Source: Buddleja alternifolia (taxonomy: Eukaryota > Streptophyta > Magnoliopsida > Lamiales > Scrophulariaceae). Taken from it: 64,000 nt of DNA. Within the stretch, counting starts at the first letter, position 1, and every line of letters starts with the position of its first letter. The position numbers and the translations under genes were made by a program. The stretch is from the NCBI GenBank assembly GCA_019426215.1, contig CM033393.1:29018591-29082590 (forward strand), in the 5' to 3' direction. The notes under the pieces were generated by a model. The model made no database searches. It was not told where the DNA came from and was given only the letters and a program-made list of their open reading frames with translations. Below are positions 1 through 10,827 of the stretch, one piece after another.

Positions 1-373
1 ATATTCTTGAAGTTCTTAAATATTATTTTAAGAATTATTTAATACTAATTTGAGTACTTTAAATATTCTTAATATTATTTTAATATTATAAGAATAAATT
101 TGCATATTAAATGTTTAGATGTGCATTCAATTCATCTGTGCCCATCGAAAGAGTTTGGAACAAGTATTTTGTTCACTAGGCTCGAAAATTTGAAGTGGTA
201 CTATTTCCTAGACGTTTGTCGTTGTATCTTGGGAGACAATTGCCGTATTCCGTGACCACCAAGTGCGGGGCAATATTGTCTTAAGGAAATAGGGTAACCC
301 TTGCCTCGACATATTATTATTATTTTGCATCTTCATAAACACCGCCCATTACGTACTAGAATTTTTCCCAACA
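1..373 (+). repeat. 5' LTR (right part) of degenerate Ty1/copia element A
   Basis: This segment is a close copy of 17327-17696, the right end of the LTR at 16493-17696, including the shared terminal bases CCCAACA. The window starts inside the LTR, so roughly 830 bases of it lie to the left. It is the upstream LTR of a plus-strand copia element whose other LTR ends at 17696. Confidence 0.85.
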
Positions 374-671
374 ACTTAAGGCAATAACCGAATGTTTTTG
401 AAGATGTGTTATTCGATGGAAAGTGATAAAAAAAATTTCAAAATAGTTCTATTCAAGATTATGTACGATGTACATAGGCTGGAAATTAAACTTGAGCTTA
501 TTATACAGCCAAACGGAAAGTCAATTTCAATTTATCTTATTTTAAAGATTTGAATGATATTTATTGACTAACCTTCTGTATTTTTCTTTATGAAGGAAAT
601 TTACAGTACATTTGTCTCAGCATTTTTATGTGGCAAACTCCTTGGTTGATATATGGTGACAAACAAACAGT
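374..671. other. Start of the interior of copia element A; no gene seen
   Basis: Sequence directly after the LTR. I see no TGGTATCAGA-type primer-binding site and no gag reading frame. It is AT-rich and looks decayed. The hAT element begins at 672. Confidence 0.5.
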
Positions 672-1787
672 CAGGGACGGATCCATGAATGCAACGTTAG
701 GGGGGCCGAATTACCACTATTTTTTTTTTTTGACAATACTTGTATGTAAATATTCATTTTTTAGTTTAAATAGATAAGTAAAATAACAATAATCACATAT
801 AAAAATTTGACTTCTAATAAAACATAAAGTAGTTGAAAATATACAAACAATTCTTGAAAAAGTCTATCGAAATTGTATACGGCGTTCTTTTATCATATTC
901 ATCTATAATCGAACGACTAATCAAGTTGATTATGATTAAATAAGAACATATAAAAATATATACTAAAAATTTATAATGACTTTGCCCATTTTATTTCTAA
1001 ATACAAGAGAAAAAAAAGTTTTGCTCTTTACAAACCAAACTATCTTTAAGCGTATCAAGAAAATAATATTGAACCAAAGAAATAAAAGATATTCAACAGC
1101 AAAATTTTAATAATATTATAATTCTAAATTTTTGTTTAAGAATATATATAGAATAACAACTATTAAAACTAATATAATCACTTTTTGCTACCTTGTAGTG
1201 AATAAATCCTAAATAATTGAATGATGCCCGTAGACTTTTTTGCTTTCAGATTTGTGGATATTATACTTTTTCTTCTATAAAATGCTTCTTATAGATTTTA
1301 GTTTTAAAAAATTGTTAATTTTAATAAGTATATGAGAGTAATTTCAAAAATGATTAGTGGAGTTGTTAACAATTTAACTACCTCTTTTCATTTTCTTAGT
1401 GTTTTAATTCAATGTAAGTATTCTTTTAATTGAAAATAAATATCTAAATTAGAAAAAAAACTAAGCCCTCTGTTTTCAATGTTATAAGTATTTTTTAATT
1501 CAAAACAAGTTGTTTTTCAATTAAAATCGTTAAATAAATAAAAAGAAAACAAGGGGTAATGAAAAAAGGAACAAGGAAAGGAGCGCTACATGATTTGAAC
1601 CCCAAATCTGTCGGATGAGTTAGAGTCTTATGAGGCCTAGCAACACCAGCTATGTTAGAGCTTCTTTTACTACTTTTTGTGACACCTTTATATTATATTT
1701 TTGGAGGGGCCATAGCATAAATATACATATACCCGACATAAAAAATTTGAAGTCTCGGGGGGGGCCCTGCCCCTGGATCCGTCCCTG
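672..1787. mobile_element. Non-autonomous hAT-type DNA transposon
   Basis: The ends are perfect 14-bp inverted repeats: CAGGGACGGATCCA at 672-685 and its reverse complement at 1774-1787. A perfect 8-bp direct duplication, CAAACAGT, flanks it at 664-671 and 1788-1795. An 8-bp duplication with CAGGG-type ends is characteristic of the hAT superfamily. The 1116-bp interior is AT-rich and holds no transposase-like frame, so the element must be moved in trans. A G/C-rich patch sits just inside each end. Confidence 0.9.
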
Positions 1788-1795
1788 CAAACAGT

Positions 1796-3173
1796 CACGT
1801 CCAATTCATGATGGAATTTGAGATTCGTCTACTGTAATTGGAATTGAAATGCTAATGTAACTTCTCAAATTCAAGGGACCGATTTCTACATGCTATGAAT
1901 AAGGAAATACATGAAAGCAATTGAAGGCGAAATATTGGTTACGAAACCAATAATGAGATAAGTTCATTATTTGAATTATCAATTTTATAATTGCTTCATT
2001 TGATTGCATATTGTATTGAATAATATTATATGTGATTTAATATCTAGTTATGCAACAATGATGTAATCATGTTCGATAAATTTGAGCATGCGGTATTATG
2101 TGATTAAATATTTAATTATATTTTATCTTTGTGATTTATTCTTGATAAAGAATAAATAATTGCATACTTGAGATTACTTTACTTTGCTATGCATATATGA
2201 AGTAATTGTTTAGTAGTTTTCTTTCGGTTTATGAATAAATGCAATAAGTGCGATTCTTCACTATATTTGGCAATCTTTAGTATAAAGCCTGATCACAATG
2301 AATGAAGAAATGCATTATTTAAATAGTTGATTTAAACTGATTCCATGTTCTTTTCATGTGATAGTGACTTTTTTTAAAGAAGTCAATTTTGTGTTAAGAA
2401 TAATTATTGCATTAATTAGAATTGTAGCCTACAATTTTCACCATAATAGTGAAATAATTGTTGAGACTAAACTAGTCGTGGTTTCATTAGCGAAAGGAAA
2501 TCGAGTCTTATTTTACGAAATTAAAATAGACAATGTGGAACGTCGTCACTATGAACCTGTAAGGTTCTAAGTGAGAATTTTTCCAAATGTTTCCTATTAT
2601 GAATCATGCTCTCCGAAGAGAGAATGTGGACGACTTATTGTACAAAATACATAACTTGGTTAAGAATAAAGGATGTTAATTGTCAGAGTAAAGATCGTGA
2701 AAGTCGATCAAACGTTTGAAATTAAATCCGAGAAAATGACTTTAAGAATATAGACAATTTGGTAAAACCAAATTATAGTTGGTGTACTGACAATAGTCGA
2801 AATAAGGATAAGAAAAAATTATTCCAAGTGGACAACCACAAACGTGGTAAACCGAACCACGCAGACAATGGTTAGTCGAGGACAAGTTGAACCATATAAT
2901 TTGTGTGTGTTGGTCAAGACAATCCGAACCACTCAAATGGTGGGTGACCATCGTAGACAAGTTAAACCATATAATTTGTGTGTGTTGGTCAAGACAATCT
3001 GAACCACTCAAATGGTGGGTGATCGTTAAGACAAACCAAGCTAGGCAAATGGTGGGTGATTAAATCACTAAAACCAAGCTAAGCAAATAGTGGGTGGTCT
3101 GACCTTACGCTCTCGACTGTAGTATCTAACACCTATTATTGGAGGTAACTAAGCGAATGGTGGGTCGACACCG
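1796..3173 (+). other. Degenerate interior of copia element A
   Basis: This is the continuation of the copia interior between the hAT and Tat insertions. No gag or pol domain is recognisable and the short frames have no family resemblance. The part after 2740 repeats the motif AAATGGTGGGTG several times, including a 75-bp tandem pair. The last five bases (3169-3173, CACCG) are the target duplication of the Tat element. Confidence 0.5.
2881..3030. repeat. 75-bp tandem repeat, two near-identical copies
   Basis: Copy 1 starts at 2881 and copy 2 at 2956; both begin GACAAGTT and end near GGTGGGTGA. Shorter, more diverged units with the same AAATGGTGGGTG core follow at about 3045, 3085 and 3155. 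The reading frame across the minus strand exists only because the unit repeats in phase. Confidence 0.85.
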
Positions 3174-4106
3174 TGTTTCGTTAAAAAACAAACTAGATTA
3201 GGGTGGATCCAATCTCGTGTTCCGAGCCCCGCGATAATCTATATCTTGAGATTATCTTTCAACCCCCGCGCTCGAATTCGATGCGCTAGATGGTGGTTAG
3301 ACTTTAACACTTCGGTGTGTTGTTTAAACTAATTATTCGGACAGCAATTGCCTAAAATATGTTGTCTTCGAATGACACGATAATATCATAAAAGAAAAAT
3401 TCAAGTACAGGTAAAAACTATCTCTCTAATACTTAAATCTGACATAAGATAATTTTGTACCTACGTGAAACCTTTCTTTTTCAAAACGATGATAATGAAT
3501 AGAAAACTTAGGTCAAGATACAAATTACTGTTAAATACTGAAATCTGAAAGCATGTAATCTATACCTCCATAAAAGTCTTCAATTCGTAAAAGTCACAAA
3601 CGAGTGAAATACTGGTACAATCTCCGGGAGCCGGATCCAGCAATTCTTGAACAAATCTACGCTACAAACTACTCCTAACTATGTCTACGCCTACTCCTAT
3701 GATAAGAGAAAAATAAGTTGTTCTTTGATTTCATTCCTCTTTTTCTCAGTCGTTTCTTCCCCTTTTTATGCCAACCCTGTGTATCCACGTCTTCAACCGC
3801 CGTGAACTGCTCCAACTCCTCTTTCAAATATTTTGTGTTGGCGGGCTTCTTCTTCAGCTTCAACGTTTTCCTTTAGTGAAATATAGTGGGCCCAATAGTT
3901 TGGGCGGTGCTTCGAGCTCTTCACTGGGCTTGAGATTCTTCTGGGCTTTTTGATTGTAATTTGGCAAGATATTTATTGGACCCCATATCTTAGCTGATTA
4001 TTTAAATGGTCAGCCCAAGTCTTCTTTGTCCGGCCCACTCATCTAATTATGGATGTTTAGGTTTTTCATAATTCGTAAAAGCCCATGTTCATTTTTGGTA
4101 TAAACA
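3174..4106 (-). repeat. 3' LTR of the Tat element
   Basis: A near-identical copy of 14532-15466. On the minus strand it runs TGTTTATA... to ...CGAAACA, so it has TG/CA ends. It lies just downstream (minus sense) of a polypurine tract at 4110-4117. Confidence 0.92.
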
Positions 4107-4109
4107 AAT

Positions 4110-4117
4110 GCCCCCCT
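4110..4117 (-). other. Polypurine tract of the Tat element
   Basis: On the minus strand this reads AGGGGGGC, three bases before the 3' LTR. That is the expected place and composition for the plus-strand DNA primer of an LTR retrotransposon. Confidence 0.7.
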
Positions 4118-4380
4118 AATATATATGAGCGTTTCATGCGCATGTATATTAAAACATGCATCGTTTGTCGCCGATGGAACATTGTATCGATTCATCATAA
4201 AAGTTGTTTTCTATTCATCTTCTTCATGATTGTGGTGAACGTGTTTCTTCGAATTCCACATATTTTTACGTGATCAAACACATTTCTTCTGATAAATATC
4301 CCTCTGCGTTCTCTTAGCGGGTAAAGATACTAGGAGAACATATGAACATAGGTGTCTTGTCAGATTAGACGCCTATATCC

Positions 4381-4388
4381 TATAAATA
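4381..4388 (+). promoter_or_regulatory. TATA box of the antisense cargo gene
   Basis: TATAAATA followed by a pyrimidine-rich stretch, about 170 bases before an ATG at 4550. It lies between the polypurine tract and the PMD reading frame on the plus strand, opposite to retrotransposon transcription. It would give the cargo gene its own promoter. Confidence 0.5.
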
Positions 4389-4549
4389 CCCTTTACTTCT
4401 CGGTACGCCATCGTTACTTTCACTTTCTCCCCTTTATTTTCGAAGTTTTCAAACCTTCAAATCCATTTGCCAGTTTGTTCTCTCTCTTTCTATCTTTTTT
4501 CGAAGACTTTATCTTCTTTGTCCTCCTTTCAACTTCATCTTCGAGATTC

Positions 4550-7500
4550 ATGGCTATGTCGAGCATCCATGATCTTTTTCGATTAGTTTTACCAGGATGT
4601 GTTGGCTTGTGAAGATGCTCGAGATTTGTATCAAGTCATTAGGGATTTCGACACCTATTACAGTGATATGAAGATCTCTCCTCTCGGTTCTTCTCATGAT
4701 ATTCCGCCATGGGTTTCCGACCGTCGAGGACAATCGATTGACCACGTGGGTCTTGGTCCTCGATTTCGAGCAGATGCGTTTGAATCGCCTACTGCTGGCG
4801 GCCCCGATTTGCTGGGCACTTAGCCCGCTTTGGAGGGTTTGGCCCCTTTATTTCAAGATAAAATCGAAGTTAGGTTTGGTTGGATGAGCAGAACCAAACT
4901 AACCAATGGCTGGATAGGAGCTGTTGATGCCTATCCCTGGTTCGAGAGGTTAGATAATTTCCACAATAAGTGGGAAGGAAATCGACTCCTAGGGCTTATT
5001 CGAATTGCTTGCTATCAGGCCATTCCCTTCGAACAAGTGGCCACTGATGCCTTGGCGTATGCTTGGCATCCTTCGTATAATTGCTTTGTATTGCCTCGGG
5101 GTTTTCAAACAATTACTTTGGAAGATATCTCTCTGATCACTGGCCTTTCCCCCACAGGTATGGTTCTTCCTACCGGAGAACCCCTTTCTAATGCTCGGGC
5201 TTTGCTAACGTCAACCGAGACCTGGCTGAAGCATCATGGTAAGAATGGCGCGAATATCGCCTATACGGCTTTGGTCAAATATTTTACCACTAGTAGGGAC
5301 CCCCCTACCCCTTTTGAAAAAGTGCTGTTTTTAAATTTTGTGTTTTGCTGCTTGTTTATGAACGCTGGCTGTGTAGTGAACAAAGTTTTTATAAATTTGG
5401 CGGCCAATGCTGCTGTCACGATGGGTCCCATTGATTTGGCATCGTTTATATTGGCCCATTTTTATCGAATGATGTATAACCTTCACCGGGATCCTTCGAA
5501 TGCCAATAAGTTGGCAGGCCTGCTTTGGTTACTCACCTTCTGGTCATTTCTTATTATCCCGATTTGTTGAGTATTTGATCGGTCAAGTCATTCGAAAATC
5601 TCATTCGGAAGTATGCTCAGAAACGCTCGAAGAAGTCTTCGAACCTTCACTTAGAGCCCATCTCGAACTGGGTATGTTATGGGGAGGCCTGTATCAATCT
5701 ATTGATTCCCCTCGAGAAGGCTTCCTATCTGGTGACTTTAGCCGCCCTTTACAATCCTCGTTATGTTGCTACGTGGTGTCCTTTCTTTGAAACCCGTTAT
5801 GACCAGGCTCGAACTCATTGGTCACATACCGCCCTTCCTGGTTGGATGCTCTCGATTGATTCCCTTGATCCTGATGTGGATCATCATCTGTATTGGAGGG
5901 CTGTATTGTCTGCCCGGGATCTCCTTTATGCTGACCACATCCCTGGCGTCGAGGTTTACAATCCTCAGGTAAAATTCATGGGTATCTATTTTATGCGTAT
6001 ATTTGTTTTCGAGATCGCATATGTTTATTTCGAATATGTTTTGGTTTCGAATTCTCCATATTTCGAGCATCTGAAATATCGAATATAAGGGGCTCGAGCT
6101 TATCGTATCTCGAGATTTGTGCTTTACTTATTGCTCGAAGGTTGTTACTTCTTGAGCATATTCCTTTTATTCGTAATATTTTTCTAACTTGTTTCTATTC
6201 TTATTCTATTTGTTCTTGCAGCTTTGTTCGCACCAATTTGGCATAACTCAAAGTTTTTCTTTGCCCTTTCTAGGTACATTGAATCGCCCTTGGTTGGAAA
6301 GGAAATTCCTTATCGCCAGCCAACCTAGGGCTAAGGCCGAGGCTTTTATTCAAAATCATACGACTTGTTTGGTCGTGCCTGGCTTTGTTCCCGTTTTTTG
6401 CAGAACTCTTAATGTGGAAAAGCATTTTGTGGACTTTTGGAATACCGTTTTGGGGCGCAGTTATTCGAGGCGAATTCTACGCCTGCAAATTACCGATATC
6501 ACCCGACTTTATGCGGGTTCCGTGGATATGGTACAGCTTTCGAGCTTATTGTCCAACGAGGTACTACCAAATGATCATTGATTTTTATCTTTCCACAGTT
6601 GGACGTTTAATTTCTTACCATATCTTATTCTTTTCTTTATATGCAGGATGGGGATTATACTATCCCATATGACTTGACCGTCGGCTGGAGATTCGAACGA
6701 GATAACCCCCAGGTTCAAGAGGCGGTTGCATTGTCTCGAGCTCTTCGAGATTCCTCCACCGCAGCTGGGCAGCCTGAATCGCCTCCCCCTACTCGAAAAA
6801 GAGGGGCAATTACTATTCGAGAGCCTATTGTTTCTGCTCCTCGAAGAAGCCTTATCCTGGGCGAGGAAGAAGAGAACGAAGAAGATGATGCTCAGTATTC
6901 TCTCCGACCCCGTCAACGACTTCACACATTGGGGTCCCTTGGTGCTTCTGGTATGATGATGCCTAACCATCCTTCTTCTTTTGACCTTTCTTTACAATAT
7001 GATTTGCCTTACTTTGCATAATTCATGGCAGGTTCCTCGAGTGGAACCGTTAATCTCGAGATTGTTACCTCGACTGCTGAGGTCGAGATTGTGGATATCA
7101 CGGAGCCTCGTGTCGAAGGGGCTACCCCTGACTTCGAGACTCAACAGGCTTCGCCTACACTTGTGGATAATGCGCCGGCTGTTGCGACCCAGAAAGTGGT
7201 TGTCGAGGAAGAAGGTCTTCCCTTGGGCGTTCGTGAAGGTATTGTCCGGTTTTTAGATACCATCTTTTTATGCTCTCTCTGATTTTAACCGTGGACATTT
7301 TTTCAACTCCCGCAGATGTTCCTGTTGATACCGCTGTCCCCGAATCAATTCCTCGTTCTGATGCCCCCTTGCCTAACATGTCCGTATCTCTAACGGATCC
7401 TGGGCCCTCGATTTCCACCATGGCGCTTTCCATTCCCCTCGAAGGTAACGATTTACCTTGTTGCTTGGGGATTCGTTTTTTGGTATTTCACTTCCGGTAA

Positions 7501-8081
7501 TATTCTCATCTGTCCTTATGGTTTATTTCTTTAGGTCCGGCGCCTGTCGAATTTTCTGTCGTAGCCCTTAACGAAACTCTTCTTGACGTAAAGCATAGGA
7601 CTAATGATCCGTATCTGCTTAATGAATTACGCGCCCTTCTCGATGTGGCGGCTTCAAGGATGACTGGGACTTGGTTGCCCGTGTTTCGCTCAGCTCGTGA
7701 AGTTTTCGAAGATAGCTTAGCTAAACTCCGTTCTTTTGCTAAGACCAAGGCATTGATCCTTATAGTGAAGAAGTATCCCATGGTCATTCTTAGCAGATAG
7801 ATGGACTTCTCGGTCAAGTGGCTACCTTAGAAGATTCTCGAGCCACTTATTTAGCCAAAATTGCCATGCTTGATGCACAGATAGCTGATCTTCAACTCGA
7901 ACGGGATTGCTTGTACCATTCTGTCGAGCAGGCTGAGGACAATATTTTGAAGTTAGATGACCAAATTGCAGCCCTGACCGTCGAACTCGAGGAGGTGGCT
8001 AAACCAGCTTTGCTGGAGCGGGATGCATTTGACTTGGCTTTGGATCTTTTGTCAAGTTCTTTGTTTTTTATTAAACTTTAG
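4550..8081 (+). pseudogene. Plant mobile domain (PMD) gene, spliced, carried antisense in the Tat element
   Basis: The plus-strand exons encode a PMD protein of the MAIN/MAIL1-like class: core around 4830-5560 with FGWMSRTK, GLIRIACYQ and LEDISLITGLSPTG, continuing to EVYNPQ at 5968. Later exons give a basic and acidic linker (TRKRG, then EEEENEEDD) and a C-terminal coiled coil at 7800-8081. Five introns fit GT-AG rules and keep phase: 5969-6221, 6561-6646, 6951-7031, 7239-7315 and 7445-7534. Lesions: in-frame TAG at 4584 and 4821, a frameshift plus TGA near 5540-5580, and a frameshift near 7740 with TAG at 7791. The exact start is uncertain. Known PMD proteins act in nuclear gene silencing and meristem maintenance; a role here is inference. 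The gene lies fully inside the retrotransposon, opposite to pol. Confidence 0.8.
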
Positions 8082-8098
8082 GCCTTTTTCGAATTACC

Positions 8099-8725
8099 TT
8101 AATACTTTGCTTCATTATGTAAGAATATTTTCCCTGTTTCGGGAATTCGTTTTAATATGATATTTTCGTTTTCTTTCCATATACTTGGGGTGTATGCCTT
8201 CAAATACTTAGCATTCAAGGCTCGTCCGTATTTCTCCCCATTAACTGTCTTGATTTCGAAAGAATTTCCTGATAATTTATTCATTATTACGAAAGGTCCT
8301 TCCCATTTAGGGGACCATTTTCCGAAAAAATGATCTTTCAAACCCTCCGGAAGAATCATCTTCCATACTAAATCCCCTATTTCGAAAGATCTTTTCTTTA
8401 CTTTTTTATTATAGCTTCTTTCGATGACCTTTTTCTGTAATTCGAGTTGTTGCAAAGCTTGTATTTGTAATATTTCATGGTCTAACTTTTCGATAGTCAT
8501 ATTTTCTTTATAGTTTTCTTCCGTAAGTTTTGTTTGTTCGAGTATTCGCTTCGATTTAACATTAATCTCGAGCGGGATTACTGCTTCGTGGCCGTACACC
8601 AATTGGAATGGAGCGGTGCTGATGACGTCAATTTCGAAACTGGTTTCCTTATCCATAGATGGACGTTCCGCAAAAAAATCAGCCAAGACTTGACCTTTTA
8701 CTGCTTTTTGTGGTATATAGATCAA
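8099..8725 (-). pseudogene. Tat pol 3' part: RNase H linker fused by deletion to the integrase C-terminus
   Basis: A frame of 208 residues. The first ~30 residues (YIPQKAVKGQ, LADFFAERP) are the conserved linker that normally precedes the additional RNase H of Tat elements. At about residue 37 the protein jumps to TAPFQLVYGHEAVIPLE, which belongs to the end of the integrase core, and continues to the C-terminal domain (KWEGPFVI, LNAKYLKAY). The extra RNase H, the HHCC zinc finger and the DDE catalytic core are therefore missing. Upstream, between this frame and the reverse transcriptase, two in-frame stops interrupt the link (TAA near 8820 and another near 8745). This part cannot support integration on its own. 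Confidence 0.8.
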
Positions 8726-8821
8726 ATCAAATTGGAGTTAGCTAAGACTCCATTTACTTAATCGACTTTTAACCAAAGGTTGATTGATCATAAATTTGAT
8801 GACGTCAGTCGGGGATACCAC

Positions 8822-10342
8822 TTAGATAGAATATGCAACAAAATAATGCCTTAATTTAGTAGAGGCAAAATATAGGCTGAGGCACCATTTTTCTATTGAA
8901 GTATACCTTTTTTCTGCATCATTTAAAAGTCTACTCAAGTAAAATACAGCTTGTTCGTAGCCTCTGTCGTTTTCCTGCACTAAAAGGCATCCTATTGACA
9001 TTTCTGCTGCTGATATATACAATCTTAACTTTTTTCCTTTTCGAGGAGGAATCAGCACCGGCGGCTGAACTAAATATTTCTTTATAGCATCGAATGCTTC
9101 TTTTTGTTCATCGCCCCATACAAATTCATCCTCATCTTTTAATCGTAATAAAGGGGAAAAAGCCTCTATTTTTCCGGCTAAGTTGGCTATAAACCTTTGT
9201 AGAAAATTCACTTGCCCGAGGAAACTCTGAAGTTCTTTTTTATTGTTCGGAGGTTTAGCTTCTATAATTGCTTTGGCTTTGTTTCGGTCCACTTCGATGC
9301 CTCGATGATGTATTAGGAACCCTAAAAAATTTCCAGCTTCCACGCCGAAAGCACATTTCAAAGGATTCATTTTTAAATTAAATAATCTCATTCGCTGGAA
9401 AGATTCAATTAAAAATCGTTTATGTTCTTCGTGATCTTGAGCTTTAACCACTATATCATCGATATATATTTCTAAAGACTTTCCGATTACATCATGGAAA
9501 ATGTAATTCATAGTCCTCTGGTAGGTGGCTCCGGCATTTTTTAAGCCGAACGGCATGACCCTCCATTCAAATGTCCCTATGGACCCTAGACATCTGAAAG
9601 CTGTTTTATGCCGATCCTCTTCCGCTATTTTCAACTGATAATATCCAGAATACCCATCCATAAAGGACATCACCTTATGCCTAGCAGCTGCATCAATCAA
9701 TACATCTGCCATTGGCATCGGGTATTCGTCTTTCGGTGTAGCCTTATTCAAATCTCTAAAGTCGATGCATATTCGTACTTTACCATTCTTCTTAATTACT
9801 GGTACTATATTGGCCAACCATTCAACATATCGAGTTGGCCTAATGAATTTGGCTTCGACCAACTTCTCTATTTCTTCTTTGATGGCTCCCATTAGATCTG
9901 GGGATAAACGCCTCGGTGCTTGTATCACAGGTTTAAAGCCTGGTTTAATGGGTAACTCGTGTCGAGCTACATTTGTATCAATTCCGGGCATTTCATGATG
10001 TGACCAAGCGAAGCAATCTTTAAATTGGTGCAATATTTTGATTAATTCTCTTTTCTCTGTTTGGTTCATTTTTGAACTTACATAGGTAATTCGAGGATTA
10101 TCGATTGTCCCTAGATTAACTTCTTCCAACTGATCCTGACCATTTTTTCTGGTTTCTCCGTCTGGTTCTAGGATTCCTTCTTTGATATTTTCGGTTTGCG
10201 AATTAGCTACATCCTTTTCGTTCTGGCCGTCTGTTCCATGTTTATTGTTTCGAGAATCTTTATTATGAGTGTCATCTTTTCGAAAGCCTTCCATACCTAA
10301 TTCATCTCGATAATTTGTTGTTTTGGGACCTGTCACATACAT
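8822..10342 (-). pseudogene. Tat reverse transcriptase with its own (degenerate-type) RNase H
   Basis: A frame of 506 residues copying RNA into DNA within the virus-like particle. An acidic, low-complexity lead (1-85) comes first. The reverse transcriptase follows, with WLANIVPVIKKNGKVR (about 175-190), FMDGYSGYYQ (227-236), MPFGLKNAGATYQ (263-275) and the catalytic YIDD at 293-296. The thumb region is FLGQVNFLQRFI. A first RNase H-like segment (LRLYISAAEMSIGCLLV to LRHYFVAYSI) ends the frame. The residue normally D in LY-x-A-x-D is not acidic here, which is common in Tat elements, where a second RNase H takes over. That second domain is deleted in this copy. All reverse transcriptase catalytic residues I can see are present. 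Confidence 0.88.
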
Positions 10343-10348
10343 TGGATC

Positions 10349-10788
10349 TCAAGAAGATGTTTCTCGAGAATTTGACTTGCATACTTCGCTATGACAATAT
10401 TTCGAACTAAATTTATCATGACTAACATGATCAAGATTGTAAGCACATAACTTCGATTCTATTCGTTCAATACTTAATCTTCGAAAAACACCTGAAATAA
10501 CACTATCCTTAATTACATCAGCTTTCCTCATAACTTATACAAAATCTAAAGTGGTTCTATTTTAATTTCGGCTAACTTAGAGCCCATCTCGAATGCAGAC
10601 TCTTCTCGGATTCCTTCTTCTTCTTCCTTCGTCGCCTCTTCTACGGCTTCCCCATTAAATTGCCATCGATCACTTCCTTCGAGCTTTCCTGCTTCATACC
10701 TGGCAATAACAATTTGAGTATCGATAAAATAATTATTTTTCTCGGCTTTGACCACCTCGAATTGGTGTCCGTTCCAACAAATTAACAC
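10349..10788 (-). pseudogene. Tat pol spacer between protease and reverse transcriptase
   Basis: Two short frames continue the polyprotein after protease (LICWNGHQFEVV, then an acidic E-rich stretch, then RRLSIERIESK). A TAG just before 10828 replaces the tryptophan usual after GRD in this family. Further stops separate the pieces from the reverse transcriptase frame. No catalytic domain is expected in this segment. Confidence 0.6.
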
Positions 10789-10827
10789 TTGATGTAAGGT
10801 CGAGGGGATACAATAATTCTGATGTAT

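Noticed and set aside
2742..3011. 89-residue minus-strand frame with a repeated SGSDCLDQHTQII unit
   Set aside because: It is the translation of the 75-bp tandem DNA repeat; 75 is a multiple of three, so the frame stays open by chance.
7765..7793. A sixth intron in the PMD gene
   Set aside because: It would be only 29 bases, too short for a plant intron. A frameshift plus TAG explains the break better.
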